In this document: in pieces, positions 1 through 9,398 of the stretch
How the letters are laid out: each line of letters opens with the position of its first letter
Position numbering within the stretch: position 1 is the stretch's first letter
Assembly (NCBI GenBank): GCA_021927905.1
Contig: BLLK01000019.1
Coordinates: 930,001-994,000, forward strand
Source of the DNA: Chaetoceros tenuissimus
Taxonomy: Eukaryota; Bacillariophyta; Thalassiosirophyceae; Chaetocerotales; Chaetocerotaceae
Reading direction: 5' to 3'
Length of the DNA stretch: 64,000 nt
Program-made: the position numbers and the translations under genes
The notes under the pieces: model-generated
What the model was told of the DNA's origin: nothing
Seen by the model: only the letters and a program-made list of their open reading frames with translations
Databases searched by the model: none

Positions 1-159
1 TCTATGACTTTCCTTGAAAATCCATACCAATGCTGTTTTTATCAATCTTTCTCTGTTCCATATTTCCAGTCCGAACGACGTACTACTCATAAATTCATTC
101 GCACAATTATTTGATCATAAGATCGAACTTCAGCAACATATCAATACATTCCAACAAAG

Positions 160-1198
160 ATGATGAAGCTCTTGAACACTATCCTACTCCTTATTTCATT
201 TACTGGTCATGTTATTGCACAAAACAATTGTGCATGCTATCCATTGCAATACAATTTCAGACTTGACCTTCTTGACTTGAAAAAAGCATGTGATTACACA
301 TATGAGAATGGTAATATTACCGATAATAATAGTGAAGGACCTAGTCCTATTCCTCCAGGTATTGCAAATTTAGACTTGTTAGGAGGGGCAAGTCCCGAAG
401 CTTTCGAGTATGTTGGATGTTCCACTCAGCCTGATATTACTAATCAAGAAATTGCAATTTTTGAGATTGAAGAATTTGGCCCAATAGAAAATTCTACAGC
501 ATTGCAAAGCTTCTCTTTGGATCCTGAAAATGTGACAGCTCTTGACCATAACAGCATAATTACTTACGATTCAGTCACTGCTTTTGACCCAACTGCAATT
601 GTCAAAACTCTCAAAGTTTATATTGGACTCAAAGGAGTCAATGCAACTGGCGATGAAACGGATCAAGACTTTGAGTTTGAAGTACGTTATTCAAACATAT
701 GCAATGCAGTTCCATACACTGAAAACGATTTTGCAGGATATTTAAACTTTGTAAGTTTTCATCGAGCCACATCTTCTCTCTTTCAATCATTTTGTAATTG
801 GTGACAGCTGACTCATTTCCTTCCCTTGATCACAGGACTCCTCCGTATTCCCTGACCAAGACCTTTGTTTCAGAGCACCTACTCCGTCACCAACAGTTGC
901 GTGTGATGAAGGATCCAAGGGATCAAAGTCATCATCTAAGGGATCAAAGTCATCATCTAAGGGATCCGGTTCATCATCAAAAGGATCCAAGTCGTCATCT
1001 AAGGGATCCAGTTCATCATCTAAGGGATCCAAGTCATCCAAGAGCTGCAAGTCTCCAAAGAGTCCAACAATGAGCAAGGGATCTAAATCAAGCTCTTTCA
1101 AATCACCTACTCTCAGCAGTAGTAAAGGAAAAGGATCCAGCAGTAGTGGAAAGGGTTCCAAGTCAACAAGTCTCAAGTTGAGAAGAAGAGAAGCTTAA
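160..1198 (+). CDS. Secreted protein with Lys/Ser-rich KGSK tail (silaffin-like tail)
   Basis: Two exons, 160-750 and 836-1198, join in frame (GTAAGT donor at 751, CACAG acceptor ending at 835) to give 317 residues. The start is an ATG followed by a signal peptide (MMKLLNTILLLISFTGHVIA). Residues ~21-210 form a Cys-containing ectodomain that I do not recognise. The last ~100 residues are low-complexity repeats of K-G-S-K-S-S-S, with many KxxK spacings, ending in an R-R-R-E-A tail. Known: silaffins and related diatom biosilica proteins are secretory, Lys/Ser-rich, and carry KxxK units that receive polyamines and phosphate. Inference: a frustule- or wall-associated protein. No homology to a named silaffin is claimed, since tails like this evolve convergently. 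A similar tail (KAPK/KSSK) occurs in the gene at 8006-8890. Confidence 0.8.
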
Positions 1199-1346
1199 GA
1201 AGATTTTGTACTGGATAGAAAAAAGCAGCCTCAGTGGAGTGGCGCTAGTCAGTGTTTGATTTTGTATTTGTCTGTGAAAACGCTGACTTTATAATATTAG
1301 TTAAAATAAAGAGATAACTCATTACAGTATATATGTATTACTTGTA

Positions 1347-3032
1347 CTATCTATGCAACAATAACTCTGGATCTTTCCTTAAAAGAGTGTAAGTGGCATC
1401 AAGATGTTCGCTTTGAGCAGCGATCATGTATGGATGTAGTTTTTTGCTACATCTCACTTTTCCACCTTCAGGATGGAGACTTAAAACTGTCTTGAGTTGA
1501 TCCATCGCTTCTTCTCCCGATTCATTCCATCCGATCTCGTTCTCAGGCCTCGCTTCCCCATTACGACATGTCTCTTGTTGAAATACGGTATAACATAGGT
1601 AATGAACCGGAAAATTTCCACAAGGATCTTTGATTGAAAACTGATGGGAAAATACTGTAGTTGCAAGTTCAAATAGGTGCTTTGGAAGATAAGACGCACT
1701 TAAAGCACAAACACCATGTGCGAAGTGAAATTGTGAAACTTTTCTGTCTGACAAGTGTTTATTTTTCATCAATAAGTCACTTTCTAGGTATTCACAAAGA
1801 AATATCCAAAATTTTTCACCCAAAAATTTCTTCGTGATGTTGTAAGGGTCAACCAATTCATCTATTCGTGAGCTATGATGTACCTGAATTTCCTTAACGG
1901 CTTCTTCAAGCTGCATTAGAAATGCTACATCACGAGTTGATCTCCCCGTATTCACTCTTAGAATTGGGTATTTCAAACTATCATCGCATGTTTTCATCCA
2001 TAAGAGATGAATTGGAGTGTAACCTTGTCTATTGAGCGAACTCAAACAATCGACGATAGACTCCTTGTTCGCTTGCTTCACAATATGTTGTATTAACAAT
2101 GACCATACCTCATGGGAAACATTTGAAGAAGCAGCGACGTGAATAGGCAAGTCTCCAAAACTATTTTCATGCTTTAGTTGATATCCATCTTTATCGAATA
2201 CGAGCAATGCTTTTATGAGAGCTTTGCAGTGGCCATAGCCATTTCGCAAGGCTAGATGCAGTGGGGAACATTTCGATATTCTGGATTCACTCTGAATCAA
2301 TCTTCGATTTTGTTCTAGAAGAAGCTTTACACAATCAACTATTGGTTTTAAAGTTGACTCTTGGTCTTGACTTTGGTCCGGTTGTATTTTCTGTGATAAT
2401 AAGTAAATCAAAGGTGAACTGGTTCCATTCCATTCACTAGCTATCAAGTCTGGAAACAATGCAATCATATATTGTATTTTCTCCAGTGTTGCTTTGCTTT
2501 CTAATACTGTGCTTCTACTCCTTCGAAGCTGCTGTAGTAAACTTTCTAATGCCATTCGTCTACCTTTTTGAACACCAACATTGTTTATTGCATATGAATA
2601 ATCCATCTCCATCATAAATCTACAAGTATCTACAGTACAATGGGGATTATTCAGACAATAGAATAAAGGAGTCTGACCTAGCCTCTTTTGAGACAATGAA
2701 ATTTGACTAGGATTTGAATGGAAAATTAAAGATAGCAATTGCAGAAAGTCTTTTTCGCAGTAGTCATTTGATTTCTTCCTTTTGAAATTTCGACATGCAA
2801 TCCCTAAACACGTATCGTGGTATAGATCTTGCTTGTATAACCTAGGTTTACATTCTTGAGGATGAGATCTTAATCGAATGGAGGCTTCAAAGTATCTTCC
2901 ACTTTGAACCAAGTGCAACAAATTTCCATTCATTATACTTTGTTTGCTCTCCATTATGCGAGACGTCCTCGATTGGGAAAAATGAACCACGCCATTTTCA
3001 TTTCGTGAATTATCGCAATTGTAGTGGTTCAT
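1347..3032 (-). CDS. Ankyrin-like repeat protein
   Basis: Single-exon frame of 561 residues. Several ankyrin-style helices are visible: SPLHLALRNGYGHC around residue 255, GDLPIHVAASSN near 293, GYTPIHLLWM near 337, and GNFPVHYLCYTV near 470. These match the degenerate ankyrin proteins that are abundant in diatoms. The opening segment, with LLHLVQSGRYFEASIRLRSHP, is the usual N-terminal signature of that group. Start choice is uncertain: Met1, Met27 (MESKQS) and Met34 (MNGNLLHL) are all possible, and the later ones lie closer to the conserved region. No signal peptide or membrane segment is seen, so a cytosolic scaffold role is inferred. The partner is unknown. Confidence 0.75.
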   Translation of the reverse strand: MNHYNCDNSRNENGVVHFSQSRTSRIMESKQSIMNGNLLHLVQSGRYFEASIRLRSHPQECKPRLYKQDLYHDTCLGIACRNFKRKKSNDYCEKDFLQLLSLIFHSNPSQISLSQKRLGQTPLFYCLNNPHCTVDTCRFMMEMDYSYAINNVGVQKGRRMALESLLQQLRRSRSTVLESKATLEKIQYMIALFPDLIASEWNGTSSPLIYLLSQKIQPDQSQDQESTLKPIVDCVKLLLEQNRRLIQSESRISKCSPLHLALRNGYGHCKALIKALLVFDKDGYQLKHENSFGDLPIHVAASSNVSHEVWSLLIQHIVKQANKESIVDCLSSLNRQGYTPIHLLWMKTCDDSLKYPILRVNTGRSTRDVAFLMQLEEAVKEIQVHHSSRIDELVDPYNITKKFLGEKFWIFLCEYLESDLLMKNKHLSDRKVSQFHFAHGVCALSASYLPKHLFELATTVFSHQFSIKDPCGNFPVHYLCYTVFQQETCRNGEARPENEIGWNESGEEAMDQLKTVLSLHPEGGKVRCSKKLHPYMIAAQSEHLDATYTLLRKDPELLLHR

Positions 3033-3481
3033 GAAAGATATCGTTTTCGTGAATTTTTGAATCCTTTCTTGTTGTAAGCTTGCAATTGATCTTGAATCTT
3101 CGAGTAGATCAATGAATTGAGAATGATTTGACAGTGTAGGTAGTAGTAGAAAGAAGATGAAAAAATCCTTTCTTTTGGCGATTGCTTTTTTGCGACTTTG
3201 TGTGCGAAGCGATAGGCCTTTTCTTTCAAGGACGGTTAGAGAAATAACCTCCTTTCCAATGACTCCCGAAATGTTCAGTGTACTTCGACTGAAAAGAATG
3301 AATATTTACAGTTTCATTTGTTTGCTCTCAAATCATAAGCATAGAAAATTTTAAATAAAGAATAAAATAAATATATCACAAGTAGCAGAAATGGATATTG
3401 CCATAATGTACTTTCTAACTAAAGAATTGGTGATCTTCATTGGCACTGAATTGCGCGAAAATTTGAAAAAGTAGATTACAT

Positions 3482-4669
3482 TTACATGATAAGAGCCCAT
3501 ACCAGAGATGCAATAGCAATGGATGGTAGAGAAAGCTGCAAATTTCTTCCGGCTGATTTAGCTCCGATTGGAGTATTGATGTCTTCCGGAGGCCTTTCGA
3601 TCTTTGGTGCACTCTTTCCGAAAAATCTTTTCTCAGGTAATGTACAATCCACTATCCACATCCCATCATTACCAGTAAATGGACCCAATTCACCCTTATT
3701 CGCCGTGTTGAAATATTCCTTCTCATTCTTGAAGTCATATTGGCTACCATAGGGTAAAGTAGGATCATTGATAGTCTCTAGTGTATAATTGGAGTGATAG
3801 ACCCAATTCAACCATGAAACAAAGTCAGGGCCATTATCAATATCGTTCAGGCCAAAGTCCTTACATCCATAAATGCCTTCCTCAGTAGGATAAGGTAGTG
3901 TGAGCATTTTTCGTCGCTCGTTCTCTTCCTGTTGAAGTTTACGGTAGTAATCATAGTAATAATTGTCGCTCTCATTGTAGGTCACGTTATATCTAAAGCC
4001 ATAGGGTATGTTTGAAGCGACAATGTAAATCCATTCTCCATTGATTTGTACATCTTCGTCGGTGTAGTAGTCCTGATAGTAGTCTTGAAGCTCAAAGAAA
4101 CCTTTCACTTCCAAAGGCTCCATATAGTCCTTATTTTCAAAGTATATTTTCTCTGATGAAATACAATCCACAATCCACATAGTCTCTCTTCCCTTGAATG
4201 GACCTGTCAAATCTTTATTGGCAGTATTGAAGTATGCAATTGGATTCTCTTCTTGATAATCATATTGCGATCCATAAGGTAGGTTAGGATCATCAATCAG
4301 CTCTACTGAGTATTCTGAATCAAAAATGAAATCTAACCATGAGGCAAACTCGGGAGCATCATCTACATCTTCCAAGCCAAAGTCTTTGCAACCATATACC
4401 TCTCCATCTGTTGCACTTTGTAAATGACGATCATGGCTCGATGTATGTTTGAGGCTTCGTCCATCGGAGTAGTAGTATTCGAAGCCATCTGGTATATTTG
4501 ATGCTACAGTGTAAATCCATTTCCCATCTATTTGTATTTGTTCATCAGAGTAGTAGTCTTCGTATTCATCTTGAAGCTCGAAATAACCTTGAACTTGGAC
4601 GTATCCATGAGCTACCTTTGCTGCTACAAAGGCTATGAGTAGAGAATTTAACGAGATCCAGCTTTGCAT
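3482..4669 (-). CDS. Secreted two-domain protein of an unrecognised repeat family, with hydrophobic C-terminal tail
   Basis: The open frame begins at 4732, but I choose the Met at 4669 because it opens a standard signal peptide (MQSWISLNSLLIAFVAAKVA). The product is 395 residues. It contains two tandem copies of a ~150-residue domain, each running from a G-Y/F-FELQD-Y motif with acidic/Tyr-rich residues (DYYxDE), through INGxWIYxVASNIP and YGCKDFGL, to LPYGSQYD, YFNTANK and MWIVDC. Two Cys per domain, at YGCKDF and IVDC, could pair. The C-terminus (SLPSIAIASLVWALIM) is hydrophobic, resembling a GPI-attachment signal. I do not recognise the domain. It is paralogous to the genes at 4966-6996 and 8006-8890, all on the same strand. 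Confidence 0.8.
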   Translation of the reverse strand: MQSWISLNSLLIAFVAAKVAHGYVQVQGYFELQDEYEDYYSDEQIQIDGKWIYTVASNIPDGFEYYYSDGRSLKHTSSHDRHLQSATDGEVYGCKDFGLEDVDDAPEFASWLDFIFDSEYSVELIDDPNLPYGSQYDYQEENPIAYFNTANKDLTGPFKGRETMWIVDCISSEKIYFENKDYMEPLEVKGFFELQDYYQDYYTDEDVQINGEWIYIVASNIPYGFRYNVTYNESDNYYYDYYRKLQQEENERRKMLTLPYPTEEGIYGCKDFGLNDIDNGPDFVSWLNWVYHSNYTLETINDPTLPYGSQYDFKNEKEYFNTANKGELGPFTGNDGMWIVDCTLPEKRFFGKSAPKIERPPEDINTPIGAKSAGRNLQLSLPSIAIASLVWALIM

Positions 4670-4965
4670 GATCGTATTGGGCAATATAAGCACTATCACA
4701 ACTACAAACAAAATATTCAAGAAGAAGAACAAAGTGTTGTTGAGAAATGATTTTGACTGTACTACAATTTACGACTGAGCTATTTTGGTGTAAATTTTGC
4801 ACGACACATGATTTGGGCACAGATTGTGGGATCCCTGATCACCTATGAAAAATTGAAAGAATTTGGTTCCATTTGCGGGCACGAAACTTACTTTTTATAC
4901 GCTGTAATTTTACTTTCACACTATCAAATTATCTCCAATAATTAGATCTCCAATAATTGGATTGA

Positions 4966-6996
4966 CTACATGGTAGGACACATACTACACGTCATTGGGC
5001 AAATCTTTTTCACATAGTCAAGTCGGCAGTATTTCTTCTTTCGCGCTTCGGCTCTTTTCTTATTTTTCGTGATCCACTCACAATCGGCACTTTTATTTGA
5101 GTTGGAAAGAGGAAATGTTGCATCCTTATCATCTGCACATACAACTTTTGTCCCAGTTGGAGCCTGTGAAGGAGATACTGATATTGTCAAAGAAGGGGTT
5201 GCAGTAGGACTGCTTGTCGGAGAAAGCGTCGGAGCTTTCGTTGGTACATTTGTTTGAGGATTACTTGGAGGTTGATTAGTAGTTCCACCACCACATGCAC
5301 AACACGCCATATTTGCTGTGATACCATTCGCATCTGCATAATGATCACCATAGTCCTGACAGTATGCTCCCTGAGCGTACCATTGGCAATTGTAGGCCAC
5401 GCCATCCGTGTCATGCCATCCGATTGGTGAATCAGAACAGTCATTTTGAGGTGTTGGAGAAGGCTGAGCAACTGGTGATGCCACTGGAGATGACGAAGGA
5501 GATGATGATATTGTCAAAGAAGGGGTTGCAGTAGGACTGCTTGTCGGAGAAAGCGTCGGAGCTTTCGTTGGTAAATTTGTTTGAGGATTACTTGGAGGTT
5601 GATTAGTAGTTCCACCACCACATGCACAACACGCCATATTTGCTGTGATACCATTCGCATCTGCATAATGATCACCATAGTCCTGACAGTATGCTCCCTG
5701 AGCGTACCATTGGCAATTGTAGGCCACGCCATCCGTGTCATGCCATCCGATTGGTGAATCAGAACAGTCATTTTGAGGTGTTGGAGAAGGCTGAGCAACT
5801 GGTGATGCCACTGGAGATGACGAAGGAGATGATGATATTGTCAAAGAAGGGGTTGCATTAGGAGACTCTGAAGGAAATTCTGTGATTGGAAAGCAACGGT
5901 TCGTGGTGGTATCGAAAAAGTTTCCCTCAGGACAATTATTTTCTCCAAAGTATGCTTTCTCAGGTAATGTACAATCCACTATCCACATCCCATCATTCCC
6001 AGTAAATGGACCCAATTCACCCTTATTCGCCGTGTTGAAGTATTCCTTCTCATTCTTGAAGTCATATTGGCTACCATAGGGTAAAGTAGGATCATTGATG
6101 GTCTCTAATGAGTAGTTGGAGTGATAGATCCCATTTTGGCCATTGTCGATATCGTTCAAGCCAAAGTCCTTACATCCATAAATGCCTATTTCTTCGTTTG
6201 GATAGGGCAGTATCAGACTTTCATTTGGATTAGGCTCTTCGTATTTCTTGAGTTTACGGTAGTAATCATAGTAATAATTATCGCTCTCATTGTCATAAAG
6301 GTTGTTGAATCCATCTGGAATATTTGAAGCAACAATGTATATCCATTCTCCATTGATTTGTACGTCTTCGTCGGTGTAATAGTCCTCATAGTTGTCTTGA
6401 AGCTCAAAGAAACCTTTTACTTCCAAGGGATTCGCTCTGTATTCTCGCTCAAAGTATATTTTCTCTGGTGAAATACAATCCACAATCCACATGGTCTCTC
6501 TTCCCTTGAATGGACCTGTCAAATCTTTATTGGCAGTATTGAAGTATGCAATTGGATTCTCTTCTTGATAATCATATTGCGATCCATAAGGTAGGTTAGG
6601 ATCATCAATCAGCTCTACTGAGTATTCTGATTCAAAGGCAAACTTAAGCCAAGATGCAAAATCGCGATGATTGTCAATATTTTCCAAGCCAAAGTCTTTG
6701 CAACCATATACTTTATCTTCCATGTTTGATTTACTTTGTAAATGACGTCCTTCATTAAATTTTTCAATAAGTCTACGTCCATCATCTGAGTAGTAGTATT
6801 CGAAGCCATCTGGTATATTTGATGCTACAGTGTAAATCCATTTCCCATCTATTTGTATTTGTTCATCAGTGTAGTAGTCTTCGTATTCATCTTGAAGCTC
6901 GAAATAACCTTGAACTTGGACGTATCCATGAGCTACCTTTGCTGCTAAGATGAGTAAGGCTGCAGGGATGCAAGCAACATATTGTATGCCCTTCAT
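4966..6996 (-). CDS. Secreted multidomain paralogue: two family domains, two Cys-rich modules, one ShKT-like module
   Basis: The frame is open from 7032. The Met at 6996 (MKGIQYVACIPAALLILAAK) gives a clean signal peptide and a 676-residue product. Order: two copies of the FELQD/YGCKDFGL/MWIVDC domain shared with its neighbours; a Ser/Pro/Thr linker; two almost identical modules (CSDSPIGWHDTDG, then CQWYAQGAYCQDYGDHYA, then ACCACGG) separated by PTKAPTLSPTSSP linkers; and a C-terminal ShKT-like module (CADDKDATF, CEWITKNK, YCRLDYVKKICPMTCSMC). Cys-rich modules of this kind are common in secreted stramenopile proteins. The second family domain has a shorter core (FGLNDIDNGQNGIYHSNY) than in the paralogue at 3482-4669, which has a longer FVSWLNWVYHSNY segment there. 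An extracellular or wall location is inferred. Confidence 0.8.
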   Translation of the reverse strand: MKGIQYVACIPAALLILAAKVAHGYVQVQGYFELQDEYEDYYTDEQIQIDGKWIYTVASNIPDGFEYYYSDDGRRLIEKFNEGRHLQSKSNMEDKVYGCKDFGLENIDNHRDFASWLKFAFESEYSVELIDDPNLPYGSQYDYQEENPIAYFNTANKDLTGPFKGRETMWIVDCISPEKIYFEREYRANPLEVKGFFELQDNYEDYYTDEDVQINGEWIYIVASNIPDGFNNLYDNESDNYYYDYYRKLKKYEEPNPNESLILPYPNEEIGIYGCKDFGLNDIDNGQNGIYHSNYSLETINDPTLPYGSQYDFKNEKEYFNTANKGELGPFTGNDGMWIVDCTLPEKAYFGENNCPEGNFFDTTTNRCFPITEFPSESPNATPSLTISSSPSSSPVASPVAQPSPTPQNDCSDSPIGWHDTDGVAYNCQWYAQGAYCQDYGDHYADANGITANMACCACGGGTTNQPPSNPQTNLPTKAPTLSPTSSPTATPSLTISSSPSSSPVASPVAQPSPTPQNDCSDSPIGWHDTDGVAYNCQWYAQGAYCQDYGDHYADANGITANMACCACGGGTTNQPPSNPQTNVPTKAPTLSPTSSPTATPSLTISVSPSQAPTGTKVVCADDKDATFPLSNSNKSADCEWITKNKKRAEARKKKYCRLDYVKKICPMTCSMCPTM
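5180..5833 (-). repeat. 327-bp internal tandem duplication (two copies)
   Basis: The segment starting at 5180 recurs at 5507 and its first bases again at 5834, a constant spacing of 327 bp (109 codons, so in frame). The two copies encode the same Cys-rich module plus linker. The only difference I see is one base (ggtac/ggtaa near 5245 and 5572; Val versus Leu). It is a very recent in-frame module duplication. Confidence 0.9.
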
Positions 6997-7326
6997 ATTC
7001 TTAAGTCTGTTAACTACCTGTCTTATCTTCAATTATTCAGAAAAAAATGATTTTGGGTTGGGCTGCAATTCTGAAGCTCGGGTTCAAGATGAAGATGGTT
7101 GTTTTGGCGAGAAAAAACTTATGAAAAGAATGAATACAATTCTGAAGCTCGGGTTCAAGATGACATTGTTGTTGTTTTGAGACGTTTTGACGAGAAAAAA
7201 CATACAAATTTAGCATCACACATTTCCATTGGGCATCCTCCTTCTTCCATAGAAAAATTGAAAAAAGAATGAATATCTAGGAAATTTACCACATGCGAAA
7301 AACCCTTACATCGATAAAGTTTCATT

Positions 7327-7328
<2 letters not shown>

Positions 7329-7362
<34 letters not shown>
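7329..7362. repeat. (TA)n microsatellite
   Basis: Uninterrupted TA dinucleotide run upstream of the secreted-protein paralogue gene at 4966-6996. Confidence 0.95.
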
Positions 7363-7368
<6 letters not shown>

Positions 7369-7523
7369 TAATCTAAATATGCGGAAGAGAAAATGATTAT
7401 TTTTTTATATTACATGTTCATATGAAATTCTATTTTTCTGCCCCGCGATGCATCTTCTTTTTTTGACCCAACACATCTTTCACTACAAAAATGACAACAT
7501 ACAATTTTCAACCCATGTATATT

Positions 7524-7712
7524 TTACAATGCGAGCCAAACAAGGCCTGCAACAATAGCTGATGATAGAGAAAGTTGCGAACTTGTTGCAGAAGATGATG
7601 TTGCTCCTGCAATTAATGTGGCCATGGTGAAAAGGAAATCAACCTGAGAAGAAGACAATCTTTGTTTCAAGAAAGATGGTGCTCTCTTGTCCATGAAAAG
7701 AAGAAGAATCAA
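7524..7712 (-). pseudogene. Remnant C-terminal tail of a fourth family member
   Basis: A minus-strand frame of 62 residues ends in GATSSSATSSQLSLSSAIVA followed by GLVWLAL and a stop. This matches the tail of the paralogue at 8006-8890 (GATTSSSATASMSAATVAAG, then ALVWFTL) and recalls the tail at 3482-4669. None of the domain upstream of the tail is present, so it is best read as the 3' leftover of a lost or rearranged copy. It could instead be a last exon whose partner I cannot find. Confidence 0.45.
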
Positions 7713-8005
7713 GGACTATTATAAACCAGGCCGAAAAGATATCAAAGAGAATCCTCCTATCTAGTGAAAAGTAGCAGTACAGAGGAATTCATTTCAAATA
7801 GAAAAATTAGAAAATTACATATAATTTTAGCTTACTACGTCACTGTATGAAAGCTGAAAGTACAGGAAAAGATTATAATCACGAGCGTATACATGTTCAA
7901 GGGTCATAAATCCATTAAAAGCCCAACATTTCACAGCACCTACAATTGCTTGAAATCCTATGTTGAAAGCTATATACCGTAATCCTAGCCCCATTCGCAA
8001 GTGAC

Positions 8006-8890
8006 TTATAATGTAAACCATACAAGAGCTCCTGCTGCAACAGTAGCTGCGGACATAGATGCAGTAGCTGAGGAACTTGTTGTTGCTCCAGCAGGTGTGC
8101 TTCCCTTTGGCGATTTGGTGGATCCCGGAGACTTGGTAGATTTTGGAGCTTTGGATGACGGAGCAGCTGTCTTTGGCGATTTGGTTGCCTTCGGTGCCTT
8201 CGATGACGGAGCCTTGCTGCTTTTCGGTGCCTTCGATGAAGGAGCCTTGGAAGATTTTGGTGCCTTGGATGACGGAGATTTGCTGCTTTTCGGTGCCTTC
8301 GATGAAGGAGCCTTGGAAGATTTTGGTGCCTTCGAAGATGTTTCTGTTCCTGCTCCTTGTTCTGCTCCAAAGAATATTTTCTCAGATGATATACAATCTA
8401 CAATCCACATTTTATCCCTGCCATTGAATGGTCCCAGAACATCCTTGTTCACTTGATTGTAATATTCTTGTTCATTCTTATAGTCATACTGACTACCAAA
8501 AGGAAGATTTGCATCATTGATAAGCTCCACAGAGTAGTCTGAATGCATAATGAAATTTAACCAAGATACAAATTCATGGGCTTCATCAATATCTTCCAGA
8601 CCAAAATCTTTACATCCATAAATCTCTCCTTCCCCAGTTTGTAGACGACGCCCTTTCCCAAGTACTTTTTGTTTGAGTCTACGGTCGTAATAGGAGTTGT
8701 CAAAATCATCTGGTACATTGTTGGCAATCATGTAGACCCACTTCCCATCGATTTGCATCTGTTCATCTGTGTAGTAATTGTCATAATATTCTTGAAGCTC
8801 GAAGAAACCTTGAACATGGACATACGCCTGAGCTGCTTTCGCAGCGTAGGCTGTTATGAAGAGAAGAGCGGGTGAAAGAATTCTGTTCAT
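8006..8890 (-). CDS. Secreted single-domain paralogue with KAPK/KSSK tail
   Basis: The frame is open from 8974. I choose the Met at 8890 (MNRILSPALLFITAYAAKAA) as the signal-peptide start, giving 294 residues. One copy of the family domain (FELQEYYDNYYTDEQMQIDG, YGCKDFGLEDIDE, LPFGSQYDY, MWIVDCISSEKIFF) is followed by about 70 residues of SSKAPK/SSKSP repeats, then a hydrophobic C-terminus ending ALVWFTL that resembles a GPI signal. The tail has Lys in KxxK spacing with Ser/Ala/Pro, as in silaffin-type biosilica proteins. Inference: a wall-directed protein. The third same-strand member of the cluster, it replaces the second domain of its paralogues with the Lys tail. Confidence 0.82.
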   Translation of the reverse strand: MNRILSPALLFITAYAAKAAQAYVHVQGFFELQEYYDNYYTDEQMQIDGKWVYMIANNVPDDFDNSYYDRRLKQKVLGKGRRLQTGEGEIYGCKDFGLEDIDEAHEFVSWLNFIMHSDYSVELINDANLPFGSQYDYKNEQEYYNQVNKDVLGPFNGRDKMWIVDCISSEKIFFGAEQGAGTETSSKAPKSSKAPSSKAPKSSKSPSSKAPKSSKAPSSKAPKSSKAPSSKAPKATKSPKTAAPSSKAPKSTKSPGSTKSPKGSTPAGATTSSSATASMSAATVAAGALVWFTL

Positions 8891-9398
8891 TGTGTATGAG
8901 CTAGAGTATATGTTGAGGTGTTTGTTCTGGATTTCAATGTTCAATAGAACCTCTTTGTCGATAAATAAATACAAAAGACTTGATAAAATTACGTTTTTGA
9001 TGAAAAAAGGAAAATGGAATCATTCAACGCTTACACTTTTTCTATTTTCGTTTTATTTTATCCAAATTAGCATAATACAAGATACGAATGACGCATAATT
9101 TGAACAGATAGTACATTCAACGGAAACGAATGATCCAGTCGGTCCTGGAAATGACTATATGACCAACTATGACAGTACCGTACCCGGTATTGTAGAAATT
9201 TTTAGATATCTTCTCCCCTGACTAGACATGGATAGTAATAGGAAGAGAAGAGAGGTGAGAGCTCATCCATTCAAATTCAAATGAAAATGTGAGACTTCTT
9301 TTAGAAAAATTCCTTACTCAAAATCTTGGCCCGTATTGATATTGTAATCAATCATTACATCATATCAAAATCTCGAAAAATAATAAGTTTGAATCAAA
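8891..9398. other. Divergent intergenic region
   Basis: Lies between the divergent genes at 8006-8890 and 9399-10778, so it should hold both promoters. AT-rich. I recognise no specific element. Confidence 0.5.

Larger units (their letters stand above)
7033..8005. other. Intergenic, apart from the gene remnant
   Basis: Apart from the TA run and the tail remnant at 7524-7712, I see only a short direct repeat (caattctgaagctcgggttcaagatga at about 7060 and 7137) and no further gene. Confidence 0.5.

Noticed and set aside
787-1176. Minus-strand 129-residue frame rich in D-P-L-D-D repeats
   Set aside because: It is the antisense of the KGSKSSS-encoding exon; its regularity comes from that repeat.
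5187-5798. Two identical 94-residue minus-strand frames
   Set aside because: Out-of-frame shadows of the duplicated Cys-rich modules in the 4966-6996 gene.
7915-8456. Repeat-rich frames on both strands over the KAPK tail
   Set aside because: Shadows of the low-complexity tail of the 8006-8890 gene.
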